From the IMG/VR virus record IMGVR_UViG_3300008111_000027, positions 61,301 through 125,300 of that record: a stretch of DNA of 64,000 bases; one strand, written 5' to 3'. The position numbers and the translations under genes are program-made. Position 1 is the stretch's first letter, and each line of letters starts with the position of its first letter. Under the pieces are notes generated by a model. It was given only the letters and a program-made list of their open reading frames with translations, was not told where the DNA came from and searched no databases. Shown piece by piece: positions 17,931 through 26,932 of this stretch. Source of the DNA: a virus.

Positions 17931-18629
17931 ATGCCGCGTAAACGAACCCAAAAAATATATTTTGGGGAGGAGCAAGAACAAGCGGTTGTAAGATACCTAG
18001 AATCCGAATCCGATACAGAAAAGAATAAGATATTCAACGAATATTTAAGAGAACCTCTCACAATAATGGTCGAAAGTATAATTCGACGTTATAAATTGTA
18101 TAGAAAAGACTTTGAATTTGTGGACATACACGCAGATACAATGTCGTTTCTTATGACAAAAATTAACAAATTCGACCACACCAAAAACCATAAAGCTTAT
18201 TCTTATTTTGGGACCATCTGTAAAAATTATTTGATGGGTGCTATTCAAAAAGACACTAAGGAAATGAATCGAAGTGTCTCATATGATGACATATCATCTG
18301 ATTTAGAAGAAAGTGCGGAACACTCATACTCAATTGATGAATATCATATTGATTATAAAGATGTTATAATAAAATTTATAATTGAATTGGAAACTTTTAT
18401 GGAGGTCGAAGAGTTGAATGATAATGAACAAAAATTAGGATATGCATTGATTGAGATTTTTAGCAACTTTGAAAAAATATTTCAAGTGGGTGAGGGAAAT
18501 AAATTCAATAAAAATTTAATTCTTTTGTCACTAAGAGAAATGACTTCATTATCCACAAAAGAAATTAGACTTTCTTTAAAGAGATATAAAAAAGTTTACG
18601 AAGGAATCATGGTAGGATTCATAAATTAA
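17931..18629 (+). CDS. Late-transcription sigma factor (T4 gp55-like)
   Basis: The product has 232 residues. Residues 50-110 (MVESIIRRYKLYRKDFEFVDIHADTMSFLMTKINKFDHTKNHKAYSYFGTICKNYLMGAIQKD, read in pieces) match region 2 of sigma factors: the core-binding helix with FDHTKNHKAYSYF and the DNA-melting/-10 helix. The length is close to T4 gp55 (185) with an extended C-terminus. In T4, gp55 directs RNA polymerase to late promoters with a single TATAAATA element. Here the matching candidate is TATTTATA, present before many virion genes. Confidence 0.85.
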   Translation: MPRKRTQKIYFGEEQEQAVVRYLESESDTEKNKIFNEYLREPLTIMVESIIRRYKLYRKDFEFVDIHADTMSFLMTKINKFDHTKNHKAYSYFGTICKNYLMGAIQKDTKEMNRSVSYDDISSDLEESAEHSYSIDEYHIDYKDVIIKFIIELETFMEVEELNDNEQKLGYALIEIFSNFEKIFQVGEGNKFNKNLILLSLREMTSLSTKEIRLSLKRYKKVYEGIMVGFIN

Positions 18630-18638
18630 CTATTTCTC

Positions 18639-18646
18639 TATTTATA
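18639..18646 (+). promoter_or_regulatory. Late-type promoter element TATTTATA
   Basis: Ends 4 nt before the ATG at 18651, implying a leaderless or nearly leaderless transcript for the downstream virion block. Confidence 0.6.
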
Positions 18647-18650
18647 TATT

Positions 18651-19025
18651 ATGAGGGAAAAGAAAAACATAATATCATTAGACACCGACTCAGCATTGGC
18701 ATTAATGCAAGAAATCTACAATGATATTGTTGAACAGAAAAATACCGCGTCGATGATAACTAAAAAAATGTTAACATTTATGAAAGACGCTGAAGACATG
18801 AGTGTTATTGGTCCCGTCATTAAAGAACAACAAAAAATACTAAACGATTGTACTGAAAAGAAGATTTCGTTAGTTAAACTCCAAGGTGCTTTATTAAAAC
18901 AAACTCAAGGAAGTGGACCTAATTCAAGTGGAGGTAAATTACAACTTACTGATGAAGATAGGGTCATATTGGAAAAACTGATGAATGATACTGAGGGAGA
19001 GTCGTCAGGAACATATAGAGACTAA
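18651..19025 (+). CDS. Small helical phage protein
   Basis: The product has 124 residues, mostly helical, with heptad-like spacing through residues 10-85 and a Gly/Ser-rich linker (GSGPNSSGGK) before the acidic C-terminus. I do not recognise it. It starts after a late-type element and its last base overlaps the next ATG. A terminase-small, scaffold or tail-completion role would suit the size but is not supported directly. Confidence 0.45.
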   Translation: MREKKNIISLDTDSALALMQEIYNDIVEQKNTASMITKKMLTFMKDAEDMSVIGPVIKEQQKILNDCTEKKISLVKLQGALLKQTQGSGPNSSGGKLQLTDEDRVILEKLMNDTEGESSGTYRD

Positions 19026-20983
19026 TGGCTAATTCAAAAGAACCCAAAAAAAAACTTCAAGCTTCGATTGAGGCGATAAAAAAAATTAATGACGACCCAA
19101 AAGGTTCATTGGGTTCTGTTGCTGACTCTTATCAAAAAAACATACCGGACCCAAACGAGTTATTTTCTAAAAAAAGTGCGGACTTAAAAAACAAATTAAA
19201 ATCCAAGGTAGAAAATAATAAAGACATCTTTAAAGAATTGTTAGAAATTACAGAACAATTTATTACCAGTAACAAAAAAACAAAAACCGATACTACACCA
19301 ACAAAAAGTGACAGTGTACCTGTCAACGTTGATAAGAATCTTGTAAAAGGAAAAATAAAACGTTATGCGGTTTCTTCCGCAAAAACAACTTTACAATCTG
19401 CAAAACAAATAGCAATTAAACACTTTTCTGAAGCTCTTTTTATGGGTGATGGAATTTGTGGCAGTCAGTCTGTTTTTAACATAGATTCAATAGTTTTAAA
19501 ACCCGATGAATTTGACTTTTTAGATATTTTTACAATTGACCCCGATTCAGATTGTGGTCAATTAATTTATGAGAAAAAGTCACCGGATAAAAACAAACAA
19601 AAGGCGAATAGAAAATTTTATGATTTAATGTCTTCAGGAGGTTTATACACTTACTCATCAAACAATGGTAAAAACCTATTTAGTACTCAATGGAGTGCTT
19701 CAACACAACAATTTTTAATCACAGGATTAACTCAAGGTACAACGGGTACAACCAAAGTACAAGACTTCATCAAAGATTATTATGAGTCTTTGGAATTTCC
19801 TGATATTGAAGATATTATGAAGACCGCTATGATGTTAACTATACAAGGTGGTTCAAGTTGTAGTGACTCAAGTAAATTTACTGTATCATTAAATAAATCT
19901 CTAAGACTAATTGATAAATTATTCAAAGTGTGTGGTTCAAATACTCAAAAAGATGAGTTAAAGAATCAGACACCGGTTGATATGTTTAGTGAAAACGACC
20001 AAGATATTGAATTTTATTTTGATTTCGACGATGTAGAAGGTATTGACTTAGATGACGAACAAAATAGATTTAAAAGAGTATTAAGGTTTAAAGACTGTTA
20101 TAATTTTGAAATTCCTGTGGATGATATGCACGTGGAAGATTTCATTTACTTAACAAACAATCAGAGTGTAGATAAAGCGGTTGATAAAACTTTAGAAAAT
20201 TTATCCAAAGACGCTTTATCACAATCTGATTCTTCTTTTGATATTAGTGCATTTTTAAATAACCTATTAAACAATTTTATTATAAGTTTACCGAAGGCTT
20301 TGGTAATGTCAATTTTATCGGCTAAAATATTTTTACCAATTATAGTATTGTATAAAATATTTAAAACCGGATTGACTAATGTGTATTTAAATAGTAAAGA
20401 ACTAGCCAAGAAATTCTACAAAGCTATAGGTGCAATAATTAAAGATTTATTTTGGTTATTTATAAGAGAATTTTGGAGATTGATAAAAGTAGATTTATTG
20501 GCTTTTATTCAAAGTATTGTACAAAGAATTATTAAAAATAAGTATAAAAGATATCTACTAATTATTACATCATTAATTGCGTTATTGAGAAAAGCTTTAG
20601 AAACAGAAATTAATAATTGTTATGACTTGTTTCAAACAATTTTGTCAACAATTGAAGCTGCGTTATCACAAAAAGCACCAATAACAATACCGTCAATTCT
20701 TTTATTATTCTCAGATTCATTACCCGGATTTAGTCAAGACAGGGCGTTTATGAACATTATGAATAAACTAGAAGCTGCGGGAGTACCAACAGGGCCACTA
20801 TATGGTGAATCAAATGACATAGGTAATTTGGTAAAATCTGTTGTTGATGGGTACACCGAAGAAGAAGACGCTAATTCATTTGTAAAAATTGTATTAAAAG
20901 GTGGGACGTTACCCGGACCGCCACTTGCAGGGGGGGCGGTAATACCACCTGGTTTTATAACGGGCGTAGGTAAAAAACAATAA
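19025..20983 (+). CDS. Large probable baseplate or tail structural protein
   Basis: The product has 652 residues. A charged N-terminus (1-110, Lys/Ser/Thr-rich) leads into a beta-rich middle and a long hydrophobic helical zone around residues 415-560 (e.g. ALVMSILSAKIFLPIIVLYKI, LLIITSLIALL). The C-terminus is Gly/Pro-rich (LPGPPLAGGAVIPPGFITG). Hydrophobic helices in a virion protein could be membrane-penetrating or buried in an oligomer. It is followed at 1 bp by a coiled-coil protein and then a gp5-like hub, so a baseplate part is likely. Confidence 0.55.
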   Translation: MANSKEPKKKLQASIEAIKKINDDPKGSLGSVADSYQKNIPDPNELFSKKSADLKNKLKSKVENNKDIFKELLEITEQFITSNKKTKTDTTPTKSDSVPVNVDKNLVKGKIKRYAVSSAKTTLQSAKQIAIKHFSEALFMGDGICGSQSVFNIDSIVLKPDEFDFLDIFTIDPDSDCGQLIYEKKSPDKNKQKANRKFYDLMSSGGLYTYSSNNGKNLFSTQWSASTQQFLITGLTQGTTGTTKVQDFIKDYYESLEFPDIEDIMKTAMMLTIQGGSSCSDSSKFTVSLNKSLRLIDKLFKVCGSNTQKDELKNQTPVDMFSENDQDIEFYFDFDDVEGIDLDDEQNRFKRVLRFKDCYNFEIPVDDMHVEDFIYLTNNQSVDKAVDKTLENLSKDALSQSDSSFDISAFLNNLLNNFIISLPKALVMSILSAKIFLPIIVLYKIFKTGLTNVYLNSKELAKKFYKAIGAIIKDLFWLFIREFWRLIKVDLLAFIQSIVQRIIKNKYKRYLLIITSLIALLRKALETEINNCYDLFQTILSTIEAALSQKAPITIPSILLLFSDSLPGFSQDRAFMNIMNKLEAAGVPTGPLYGESNDIGNLVKSVVDGYTEEEDANSFVKIVLKGGTLPGPPLAGGAVIPPGFITGVGKKQ

Positions 20984-20984
20984 T

Positions 20985-21182
20985 ATGAATATTGAAAAAT
21001 TACAAAACATTGTAGAAAATGCTAAAGATAAATCAAATAAAGATTTATTTGATGCTGAGGAGTTTCTTTTTAAACAACACGAGGAATTAAAATTATACAT
21101 CGTTGAATTGACAAAAAAATTAGAGTTTATTGAGAATCTACATGAAACGATAACAACAGAGATTGAAAATAGAAAAATATAA
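20985..21182 (+). CDS. Small coiled-coil protein between baseplate genes
   Basis: The product has 65 residues, almost wholly charged helix with regular Leu/Ile spacing (LQNIVENAKDK...LKLYIVELTKKLEFIENL). It lies 1 bp after the upstream stop and overlaps the next ATG by one base, so it is part of a tightly coupled baseplate run. Assembly chaperone or minor baseplate component are possible. Confidence 0.5.
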   Translation: MNIEKLQNIVENAKDKSNKDLFDAEEFLFKQHEELKLYIVELTKKLEFIENLHETITTEIENRKI

Positions 21183-22741
21183 TGAAAATAGTTGACATTG
21201 GTGTTTGTTTAGATAATAACGACCCTAAAGGGTTAGGTAGAATTCGTGTAGTTGATTATGATGATTATATTGGTGGTAAATCAAACATTAAAGAGGGTAT
21301 ACAACATTGGAGTAAGGATGACCCTTTTGTTGCTGCACCATTTTTACCTAACAACATAAATTTTATACCTGAATTTAAACAAGCGGTAAAAATAATTCGT
21401 TATGATACGAATAAAACAACAGTAAACCAAGAATACATCGCTGGACCATTCTCAACAAGGTACGATTTTAATTCTCAAGAATTTAACACCCAAATATCTT
21501 TAACATCATATGGTGTATCTGTGGAGGATAAAGTGGATATTATAAAAAATGAAGAAGGTACACTACCCGAAAATTGTAAAAATGCATTATCAAAATATAA
21601 AGACTACTCTGTTGGTGGAAAATACGGCTCTGATGCTCTATTCACACAAGACGGATTAGTGTTAAGAGGTGGTAAATTAGTTCAAAAGGATGTTACCAGT
21701 GACCAAAACAGAGAACTCCTAACAAAAGGATTTCCGATTGTTTCCGATAAAGTTGCAAAACTTCATTTAAAAAAATTCGGACCAAAACAATTTGTAACAG
21801 AAGAGACAAAAAAAGAAAGTATCACTGAAAATTCAAATTTAAAATTCATAATAGAATACGATGTTGATAATCTTTCAAATCCAAACTATGTAAATTTTTA
21901 TTTGTACCAAATAAAACCAAATGTAACAAAAAAGTACAATTCAAGTAACTTTACTGAATCAACACAAATATTGGCTGGTGAATCCGTATTTTTATACGAG
22001 TCGGGTAACACATATACTTTTAGAAGTGAGTTAAACACAATAACAGATTATAGTGGGTCAACATTAACAAATAAAATAAAATTAATTTACCAAGAAATTA
22101 GAAACAAATTAACTCAAATTCAAAGTAATGGATTTAATGGTATTGTTTCATTTAAAATTTTGACTGATTTAATAGTTACACAATCAGATTCTAACATCTA
22201 TCCGTTTTTTTATAGACCAACAAGTGAATTTGAAAACCGAAGTGTTACTACAACAGAACAATCTGATAGATTAACGTTATTTAATAACATTAAATTACCG
22301 GGTTCAACATCTAAATCTAGTTTGGTTTATAGTAAAGACAAAGTAAATCCTAACACAAGAACAGTAGACAGAACGGTAAAAGTTTTAAAAACAGATACCA
22401 CGTCTTTTGAACAAACTTTTGGAAATATAACCGCGGATAAAATTTATTTACTTTCAACGGATACCAATTTTACTGATAAGAAAATTGATTTCCCTGTTTT
22501 AAACACTTATGAATATGAACAGTCTGATTATATTGAAAAGATAGAACCAAACACATATTCTTTAGTTAGAGGTGAAATACTATTAGATTTTATTGACGCT
22601 CTTTACAATGTTTTAACTGGTCATGTTCACAATATCAATAAAGAGTATGTTAAAAATGGATACTCTGACCACGCAAAATTGGAAATACTATATAATAAAT
22701 TAAGGGATGAGTTAACAAATAAATCTATTAAAATCAACTAA
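21182..22741 (+). CDS. gp5-like baseplate hub/spike protein with N-terminal OB-fold
   Basis: The product has 519 residues. The N-terminus KIVDIGVCLDNNDPKGLGRIRV...DDPFVAAPFLPNNINFIPE matches the OB-fold opening of T4 gp5 and VgrG-type proteins, in which G.GRirv is followed by W...DPf..pflp. No lysozyme domain is visible. Near residues 470-480 is GHVHNINKEYV, like the short motif preceding the C-terminal spike in hub proteins. The protein probably forms the central baseplate hub or tip. It sits between the coiled-coil protein and a 457-residue structural protein. Confidence 0.7.
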   Translation: MKIVDIGVCLDNNDPKGLGRIRVVDYDDYIGGKSNIKEGIQHWSKDDPFVAAPFLPNNINFIPEFKQAVKIIRYDTNKTTVNQEYIAGPFSTRYDFNSQEFNTQISLTSYGVSVEDKVDIIKNEEGTLPENCKNALSKYKDYSVGGKYGSDALFTQDGLVLRGGKLVQKDVTSDQNRELLTKGFPIVSDKVAKLHLKKFGPKQFVTEETKKESITENSNLKFIIEYDVDNLSNPNYVNFYLYQIKPNVTKKYNSSNFTESTQILAGESVFLYESGNTYTFRSELNTITDYSGSTLTNKIKLIYQEIRNKLTQIQSNGFNGIVSFKILTDLIVTQSDSNIYPFFYRPTSEFENRSVTTTEQSDRLTLFNNIKLPGSTSKSSLVYSKDKVNPNTRTVDRTVKVLKTDTTSFEQTFGNITADKIYLLSTDTNFTDKKIDFPVLNTYEYEQSDYIEKIEPNTYSLVRGEILLDFIDALYNVLTGHVHNINKEYVKNGYSDHAKLEILYNKLRDELTNKSIKIN

Positions 22742-22746
22742 AACGA

Positions 22747-22754
22747 TATTTATA
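22747..22754 (+). promoter_or_regulatory. Late-type promoter element TATTTATA
   Basis: Located 11 nt before the ATG at 22766, in the 24-bp gap after the hub gene. Confidence 0.6.
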
Positions 22755-22765
22755 CTATAAAAGGA

Positions 22766-24139
22766 ATGTCGTACTATCGCTCATATTTTTCAAAGAACAA
22801 TACTATCATAGAAAATAGTAGGGTCAACACCGCAAAAAATCCAACAACTGAGATTTATTATGGGGATGGGTTTTCCAGATTCATATTTAAAGTTGATTTT
22901 ACAGATTTACAAAGTAAAATATCTAATGGTGATTTAGTTATCACCACAGGAACTACTCATCATCTTAAAATGACTAACACGGTCGTTGGTGACCCTAAAT
23001 TAATAGGGGACAGTAAATCTAACGGAAAAGACCGTGCAACTTCTTTTGATTTAATATTATTTTCTATACCACAATCTTGGGATGAGGGTGTTGGATACGA
23101 TTACGAATTCACAACATATGACGATAGTTTAGGAAACAAATTGTACGATACAAGACCATCTAATTGGTACGACAGGACAACCACTTCAGGATGGACGTAT
23201 CCGGGTATTTATACAGGTGCAACCGTCTTAAGTACAATCCATTTTAATAATGGTAATGAAGACATTGACGTTGATATCACGAATTATGTAAATGGTATTA
23301 TTGTATCAGGAAACACCGACCACGGATTGGGTTTAGCATTTACATCAGCTTACGAAACAATCACGACTGGTGAAACACAACAATCTGTTGCATTCTTCTC
23401 AAAATATACACAAACTTTTTTTGAACCATTTGTTGAATCAACTTTTGATGATAGAATTGATGATAACCGACACAATTTTATAGAAGAGAGGTACAATAAC
23501 CTTTATTTGTATGTAACAAAAGGTTCTAATTATTACAATTTAACAAGCAACCCAACCGTTGACATTCTCAACTCAAGTAGTACCCCAATTTCAGGTCTCA
23601 CAGGTCTTACAACAACAAGAGTTAGAAAAGGGGTATACAAAGTTAGATTTGGATTGACAGGACAACTATGTGACGGTAAAAGATTTTTCTATGATAAATG
23701 GAAAGGACTATCAGTTGACGGTATATCCGTAAGTGACGTTACTCAAAAATTTGTACCAAAACCATACACATCAGGATATAGTATTGGTACGAACCCAACT
23801 GAAACTCAAAACTACAAAATTCAGTTCTCAGGCATAAAACAGAACGAAAAAATAATAAGAGGTGAATTAAAGAAAATTGTACTTTATCTCAAATCTATTG
23901 AACAGTCAAAAACAATATTGTTTGATGAAGTTTATTACCGAATCTTTATAAAAGAAGGTAAAACAAATGTAATTGTTTACGATTGGACAAAGGTTGATGT
24001 GACAAACGAAAACTCTTTCTATTTGGATACATCCTACATGATTCCAAGAGAATACTTTATGGAGTTTAAATCCAAGACATATACTGAGGAAATATTTTAC
24101 AATGACTACGTGAAGTTTGAAATATTATCAGAGATTTAA
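22766..24139 (+). CDS. Probable baseplate/tail structural protein
   Basis: The product has 457 residues, beta-rich and without enzyme motifs. YRSYFSKNNTIIENSRVNTAKNPTTEIYYG at the N-terminus (read in parts) and DNRHNFIEERYNNLYLYV near residues 232-250 suggest a conserved structural family, recalled but not named. It has its own TATTTATA element 11 nt upstream and is followed after 14 bp by another late-type element. Confidence 0.55.
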   Translation: MSYYRSYFSKNNTIIENSRVNTAKNPTTEIYYGDGFSRFIFKVDFTDLQSKISNGDLVITTGTTHHLKMTNTVVGDPKLIGDSKSNGKDRATSFDLILFSIPQSWDEGVGYDYEFTTYDDSLGNKLYDTRPSNWYDRTTTSGWTYPGIYTGATVLSTIHFNNGNEDIDVDITNYVNGIIVSGNTDHGLGLAFTSAYETITTGETQQSVAFFSKYTQTFFEPFVESTFDDRIDDNRHNFIEERYNNLYLYVTKGSNYYNLTSNPTVDILNSSSTPISGLTGLTTTRVRKGVYKVRFGLTGQLCDGKRFFYDKWKGLSVDGISVSDVTQKFVPKPYTSGYSIGTNPTETQNYKIQFSGIKQNEKIIRGELKKIVLYLKSIEQSKTILFDEVYYRIFIKEGKTNVIVYDWTKVDVTNENSFYLDTSYMIPREYFMEFKSKTYTEEIFYNDYVKFEILSEI

Positions 24140-24142
24140 AAA

Positions 24143-24150
24143 TATTTATA
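24143..24150 (+). promoter_or_regulatory. Late-type promoter element TATTTATA
   Basis: Ends only 3 nt before the ATG at 24154, one of the tightest spacings seen. A transcript from here would start at or inside the start codon. Confidence 0.6.
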
Positions 24151-24153
24151 ACT

Positions 24154-24585
24154 ATGGATAATTTAGATAATTTAATCAAAAACCAACTTGATAGTTTCAA
24201 AGATGGTAATATCACTGAAAACTATATGTTTTTCAGTAACTTAAAACAATTACATAGACAGTGTCAAATGTTGTTGGAATTAGACCCATCTGTGGTTGAA
24301 TCTATTATACAAAATGGTCACGATTGGGCTGACGACCATGTCGCAGTTGCAAAAGAAAATATTGACCAAGTTTTTGATTTTATGATGAACACAACCAAAG
24401 AATCAATAAACGAGGCAAAATCAAACAAATTATGTGCAAGAGGTGTATCGGCCGCTAAATCAAAATTTAAAGTTTATCCAAGTGCATACGCAAATGGATA
24501 CGCTGTTCAAGTTTGTAAAGGTAAAATAAAAGGTCTCGACGGAAAGAAAAAATGTTCTGGCTCATATTGTTCAGGTAAAAAATAA
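24154..24585 (+). CDS. DUF5872-like small virion-associated protein
   Basis: The product has 143 residues. The N-terminal 85 residues are helical; residues 90-130 carry CARGVSAAKSKFKVYPSAYANG followed by VCKGK and KKKCSGSYCSGKK. The phrase CARG..AAK.KF.VYPSAYAN is a signature of DUF5872-type segments found in large viruses and phages. Basic, Cys-containing tails of this kind are thought to bind nucleic acid in virions, an inference. Its last base overlaps the next ATG. Confidence 0.6.
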   Translation: MDNLDNLIKNQLDSFKDGNITENYMFFSNLKQLHRQCQMLLELDPSVVESIIQNGHDWADDHVAVAKENIDQVFDFMMNTTKESINEAKSNKLCARGVSAAKSKFKVYPSAYANGYAVQVCKGKIKGLDGKKKCSGSYCSGKK

Positions 24586-25613
24586 TGGATAAAAAAATCG
24601 TTTGTGAATGTGGTTGGAATTGGTCTCTATCTGATGGTGGAGATGACCCATATACATGTCATAAATGTGGTCATGATAATACAGATAAGTACACAATGAA
24701 GATTTATATTAGTGAAGAAGATTTATCTTATGTAAATGAATCTATTGAATCTGGTGAGGTGATAAAAGAAGATTTATCCAGATGGTTCAAAGAAAAATGG
24801 GTCGATGTTTCCCGTAAGATTGATGGTAAACATCCACCTTGTGGTAGAAAATCTGCCAACGGTGAAGAAGGTAGAAAGGGTTACCCAAAATGTAGGCCAC
24901 AAAAAAAGGTTTCAAAAGAAACTCCAAAAATAGCTTCCTCATATAGTAAAAAAGAAAAAAAATCTATGACTTCTCAAAAGAGAAGGGCAGAAAAAAAAGA
25001 GCCCAAAATTGGTAAAGGTAATAAACCGACAATGACAAGATTTGATGAAAATATGGAAAACAATATTAAATTGGATTTATCTTTGATACGAGAATCAATT
25101 CAATATCCAAAATTGATTACTGAAAATGTGGAAATTTCAAACGCTTTGAAGTATCATGTTACTTCAAAAAAATCATTATTAGAAAATGTGTACAAATTAG
25201 GTACCGATAGTTTTTTTCAATTATTAGAAGAATGTAAAGAATTATATCTGAGTGGTTATATAGATTTATCAGATGAAGAAATTACATTCATTTACGAAAA
25301 CGAATATGGTCCAATTGAAGAAACTAATTATGAAGTCATTAACGTTTTAAACGAGGCGGAATACCAAGGAAGAAAGGTAGAACTTGGTAAAATTATGCAA
25401 GGTGATATAAAGAAATTTAAAGTTTACGTTAAAAACGATAAAGGAAAGGTTGTTAAAGTAAACTTTGGATTTGGTGGCAAATCCGCTAAGGGTAAAGTAA
25501 TGAGAATTAAAAAAAATAATCCCGAAAGAAGAAAATCATTTAGAGCCAGACACAATTGTAATAATCCTGGACCAAGATGGAAAGCGAGATATTGGGCTTG
25601 TAAAACTTGGTAA
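24585..25613 (+). CDS. Zinc-ribbon, Lys-rich protein with RARHNC C-terminus
   Basis: The product has 342 residues. N-terminal CECGWNWS...YTCHKCGH (residues 4-28) is a four-Cys zinc ribbon. Residues 75-150 (KHPPCGRKSANGEEGRKGYPKC..., then Lys-rich) resemble basic modules that accompany DUF5872. The C-terminus has AEYQGRKVELGKIMQGD and ERRKSFRARHNCNNPGP then KARYWACKTW, a tail seen in structural proteins of several T4-like phages. It probably contacts DNA or the capsid interior. It converges with the dCMP deaminase gene, abutting at 25613/25614. Confidence 0.6.
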   Translation: MDKKIVCECGWNWSLSDGGDDPYTCHKCGHDNTDKYTMKIYISEEDLSYVNESIESGEVIKEDLSRWFKEKWVDVSRKIDGKHPPCGRKSANGEEGRKGYPKCRPQKKVSKETPKIASSYSKKEKKSMTSQKRRAEKKEPKIGKGNKPTMTRFDENMENNIKLDLSLIRESIQYPKLITENVEISNALKYHVTSKKSLLENVYKLGTDSFFQLLEECKELYLSGYIDLSDEEITFIYENEYGPIEETNYEVINVLNEAEYQGRKVELGKIMQGDIKKFKVYVKNDKGKVVKVNFGFGGKSAKGKVMRIKKNNPERRKSFRARHNCNNPGPRWKARYWACKTW

Positions 25614-26054
25614 TTAATAATAATTAACAACAACCCCACATTCGAGGAGAAGTTGGAGTGATTTCTTTTGAGACTCTTCCCACTTTTCCTTATTTTTTGT
25701 GGTACACACCTCTTTACAGTAAACAGTTTTAATCCCACTATTTACTATACCTCTAGCACAGTCCATACAAGGTATTCCTGAAGTTAAATAAATTTTCGAA
25801 TTCTTCAAAGATACCCCTATTCTCGCTGCATTATAAATCGCGTTACGTTCAGCATGTTCAAACCAAAAGTACTTTTCAGGTCTTTCCTGACGTTCTTGTT
25901 TTGTGTCATCTAAACCTCTCGGAAAGGAATTATAACCCGTAGAAAGTACCTCATTATCCAATCCAACAACTACCGCACCTATTTGTGTGGATTCGTCTTT
26001 AGATTTTAATTTTACCTGTTCAGCAATGTTTAAGAAATAATCTGTCCAATTCAT
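25614..26054 (-). CDS. dCMP deaminase
   Basis: The product has 146 residues. The zinc-binding and catalytic motifs are HAERNA (H67, E69) and PCMDC (C96, C99), as in dCMP/cytidylate deaminases; TQIGAVVVG at residues 23-31 is the usual N-terminal strand. It converts dCMP to dUMP for thymidylate synthesis, complementing the dUTPase. It overlaps the upstream gene (26051-26404) by 4 bp and probably shares its transcript. Confidence 0.93.
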   Translation of the reverse strand: MNWTDYFLNIAEQVKLKSKDESTQIGAVVVGLDNEVLSTGYNSFPRGLDDTKQERQERPEKYFWFEHAERNAIYNAARIGVSLKNSKIYLTSGIPCMDCARGIVNSGIKTVYCKEVCTTKNKEKWEESQKKSLQLLLECGVVVNYY

Positions 26055-26404
26055 ATTAATTTTTGGTTTGAAATAAAATGTACTCTGTTATCGTAATATA
26101 ATCTAAGATTTTCAGCGAGACCCTTTTCTACTAATTTACCCATCTCTCTACAATTATCTGAATCACCAATATCAATACCAACAATAAATTTACCGTCAGG
26201 TGCCTTTTGATATGTGACAGGTCTAATGTACTTACCTTGGTCGTCCATGGTAAGATGTTTAACCATCTCATCTTTTGTTTGTTTACACTCAATATTCCTA
26301 CTTTCTATCAAACCTTTTAATACATCCAATCTTAATTTTTCATAATCAAACGGTTCGTTGGAATTGATGGTTTTTTGTATATCTTTTTTTGATATTTTTC
26401 CCAT
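26051..26404 (-). CDS. SAP-like domain phage protein
   Basis: The product has 117 residues from the ATG at 26404 (MGKISKKD); a longer frame to 26428 begins inside hydrophobic sequence after a terminator and is less likely. Residues 18-50 (YEKLRLDVLKGLIESRNIECKQTKDEMVKHL, read in parts) fit the SAP fold, two helices with L..L...R.I...qtK.Emv..L, usually DNA-binding. The C-terminal half (KFIVGIDIGDSDNC...ENLRLYYDNRVHFIS) is a small beta domain I do not recognise. Confidence 0.6.
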   Translation of the reverse strand: MGKISKKDIQKTINSNEPFDYEKLRLDVLKGLIESRNIECKQTKDEMVKHLTMDDQGKYIRPVTYQKAPDGKFIVGIDIGDSDNCREMGKLVEKGLAENLRLYYDNRVHFISNQKLI

Positions 26405-26433
26405 ATTACAAATATACGTAAAAAACACCGCAA

Positions 26434-26460
26434 TAAAAAAGGGGGACTAATGTCCCCCTT
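26434..26460 (-). terminator. Intrinsic terminator after the capsid gene
   Basis: The stem AGGGGGAC/GTCCCCCT (8 bp, loop ATTA on the minus strand) is followed on the minus strand by a run of six T. It lies between the end of the capsid gene (26483) and the SAP-like gene. Confidence 0.85.
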
Positions 26461-26482
26461 TCTATTATGAGATTTTTTAAAA

Positions 26483-26932
26483 TTATCTCAAGGTGTCAAG
26501 ACTGAATGTAGACAAACCACTTACGTTTACCACACCAAAGTAACGGTTGTTAACCATTTTCTTAGCGTATCTGGTCATGATACCTTTGATTGGTGTAAAG
26601 TTGAATGGATTGTACATTGTAGGTGTCAATTGTAATGGAACGTATGGTGCGTAGATGTAACCAGCGTCCAACAATGATTTACCTTTGTGTCCAATGATGA
26701 TTTTACCTGCTGGTAAATACGGGTCTCTGAACACTTGGTAACGACCTGCTAATGAACCGATTTTCTCGATACCCATGTTGTATTGGTCTTGCTCAGGATT
26801 TGCGTTTGAAACGTGGAAGTATTCCAAGTCATCAAATACTGCAGATACCTCAGAAGATACAACAATCCAGTTAGCTCCACCTCTTAAGGTAGTTTTGTGG
26901 ATTTGAGCTGAGATTCGAATGATGAACCGTTG
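26483..26932 (-). CDS. Major capsid protein, C-terminal part in shifted frame
   Basis: This frame is open from 26932 to the stop at 26483 and continues the capsid protein: ISAQIHKTTLRGGANWIVVSSEVS, then LEYFHVSNANPEQDQYNMGIEK, PYLPAGKIIIGHKG and YAKKMVNNRYFGVV. RGGANW and the rest resemble the C-terminal third of T4 gp23. The only formal start inside is a TTG at 26827, in mid-domain, so it is not an independent gene. It must join the frame ending at 26884, either by a one-base indel in the sequence or by a -1 frameshift. Confidence 0.85.
   Translation of the reverse strand, partial: QRFIIRISAQIHKTTLRGGANWIVVSSEVSAVFDDLEYFHVSNANPEQDQYNMGIEKIGSLAGRYQVFRDPYLPAGKIIIGHKGKSLLDAGYIYAPYVPLQLTPTMYNPFNFTPIKGIMTRYAKKMVNNRYFGVVNVSGLSTFSLDTLR

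Noticed and set aside
26483-26827. Independent 114-residue gene
   Set aside because: It starts at TTG in the middle of the capsid fold and the frame is open upstream into matching capsid sequence.
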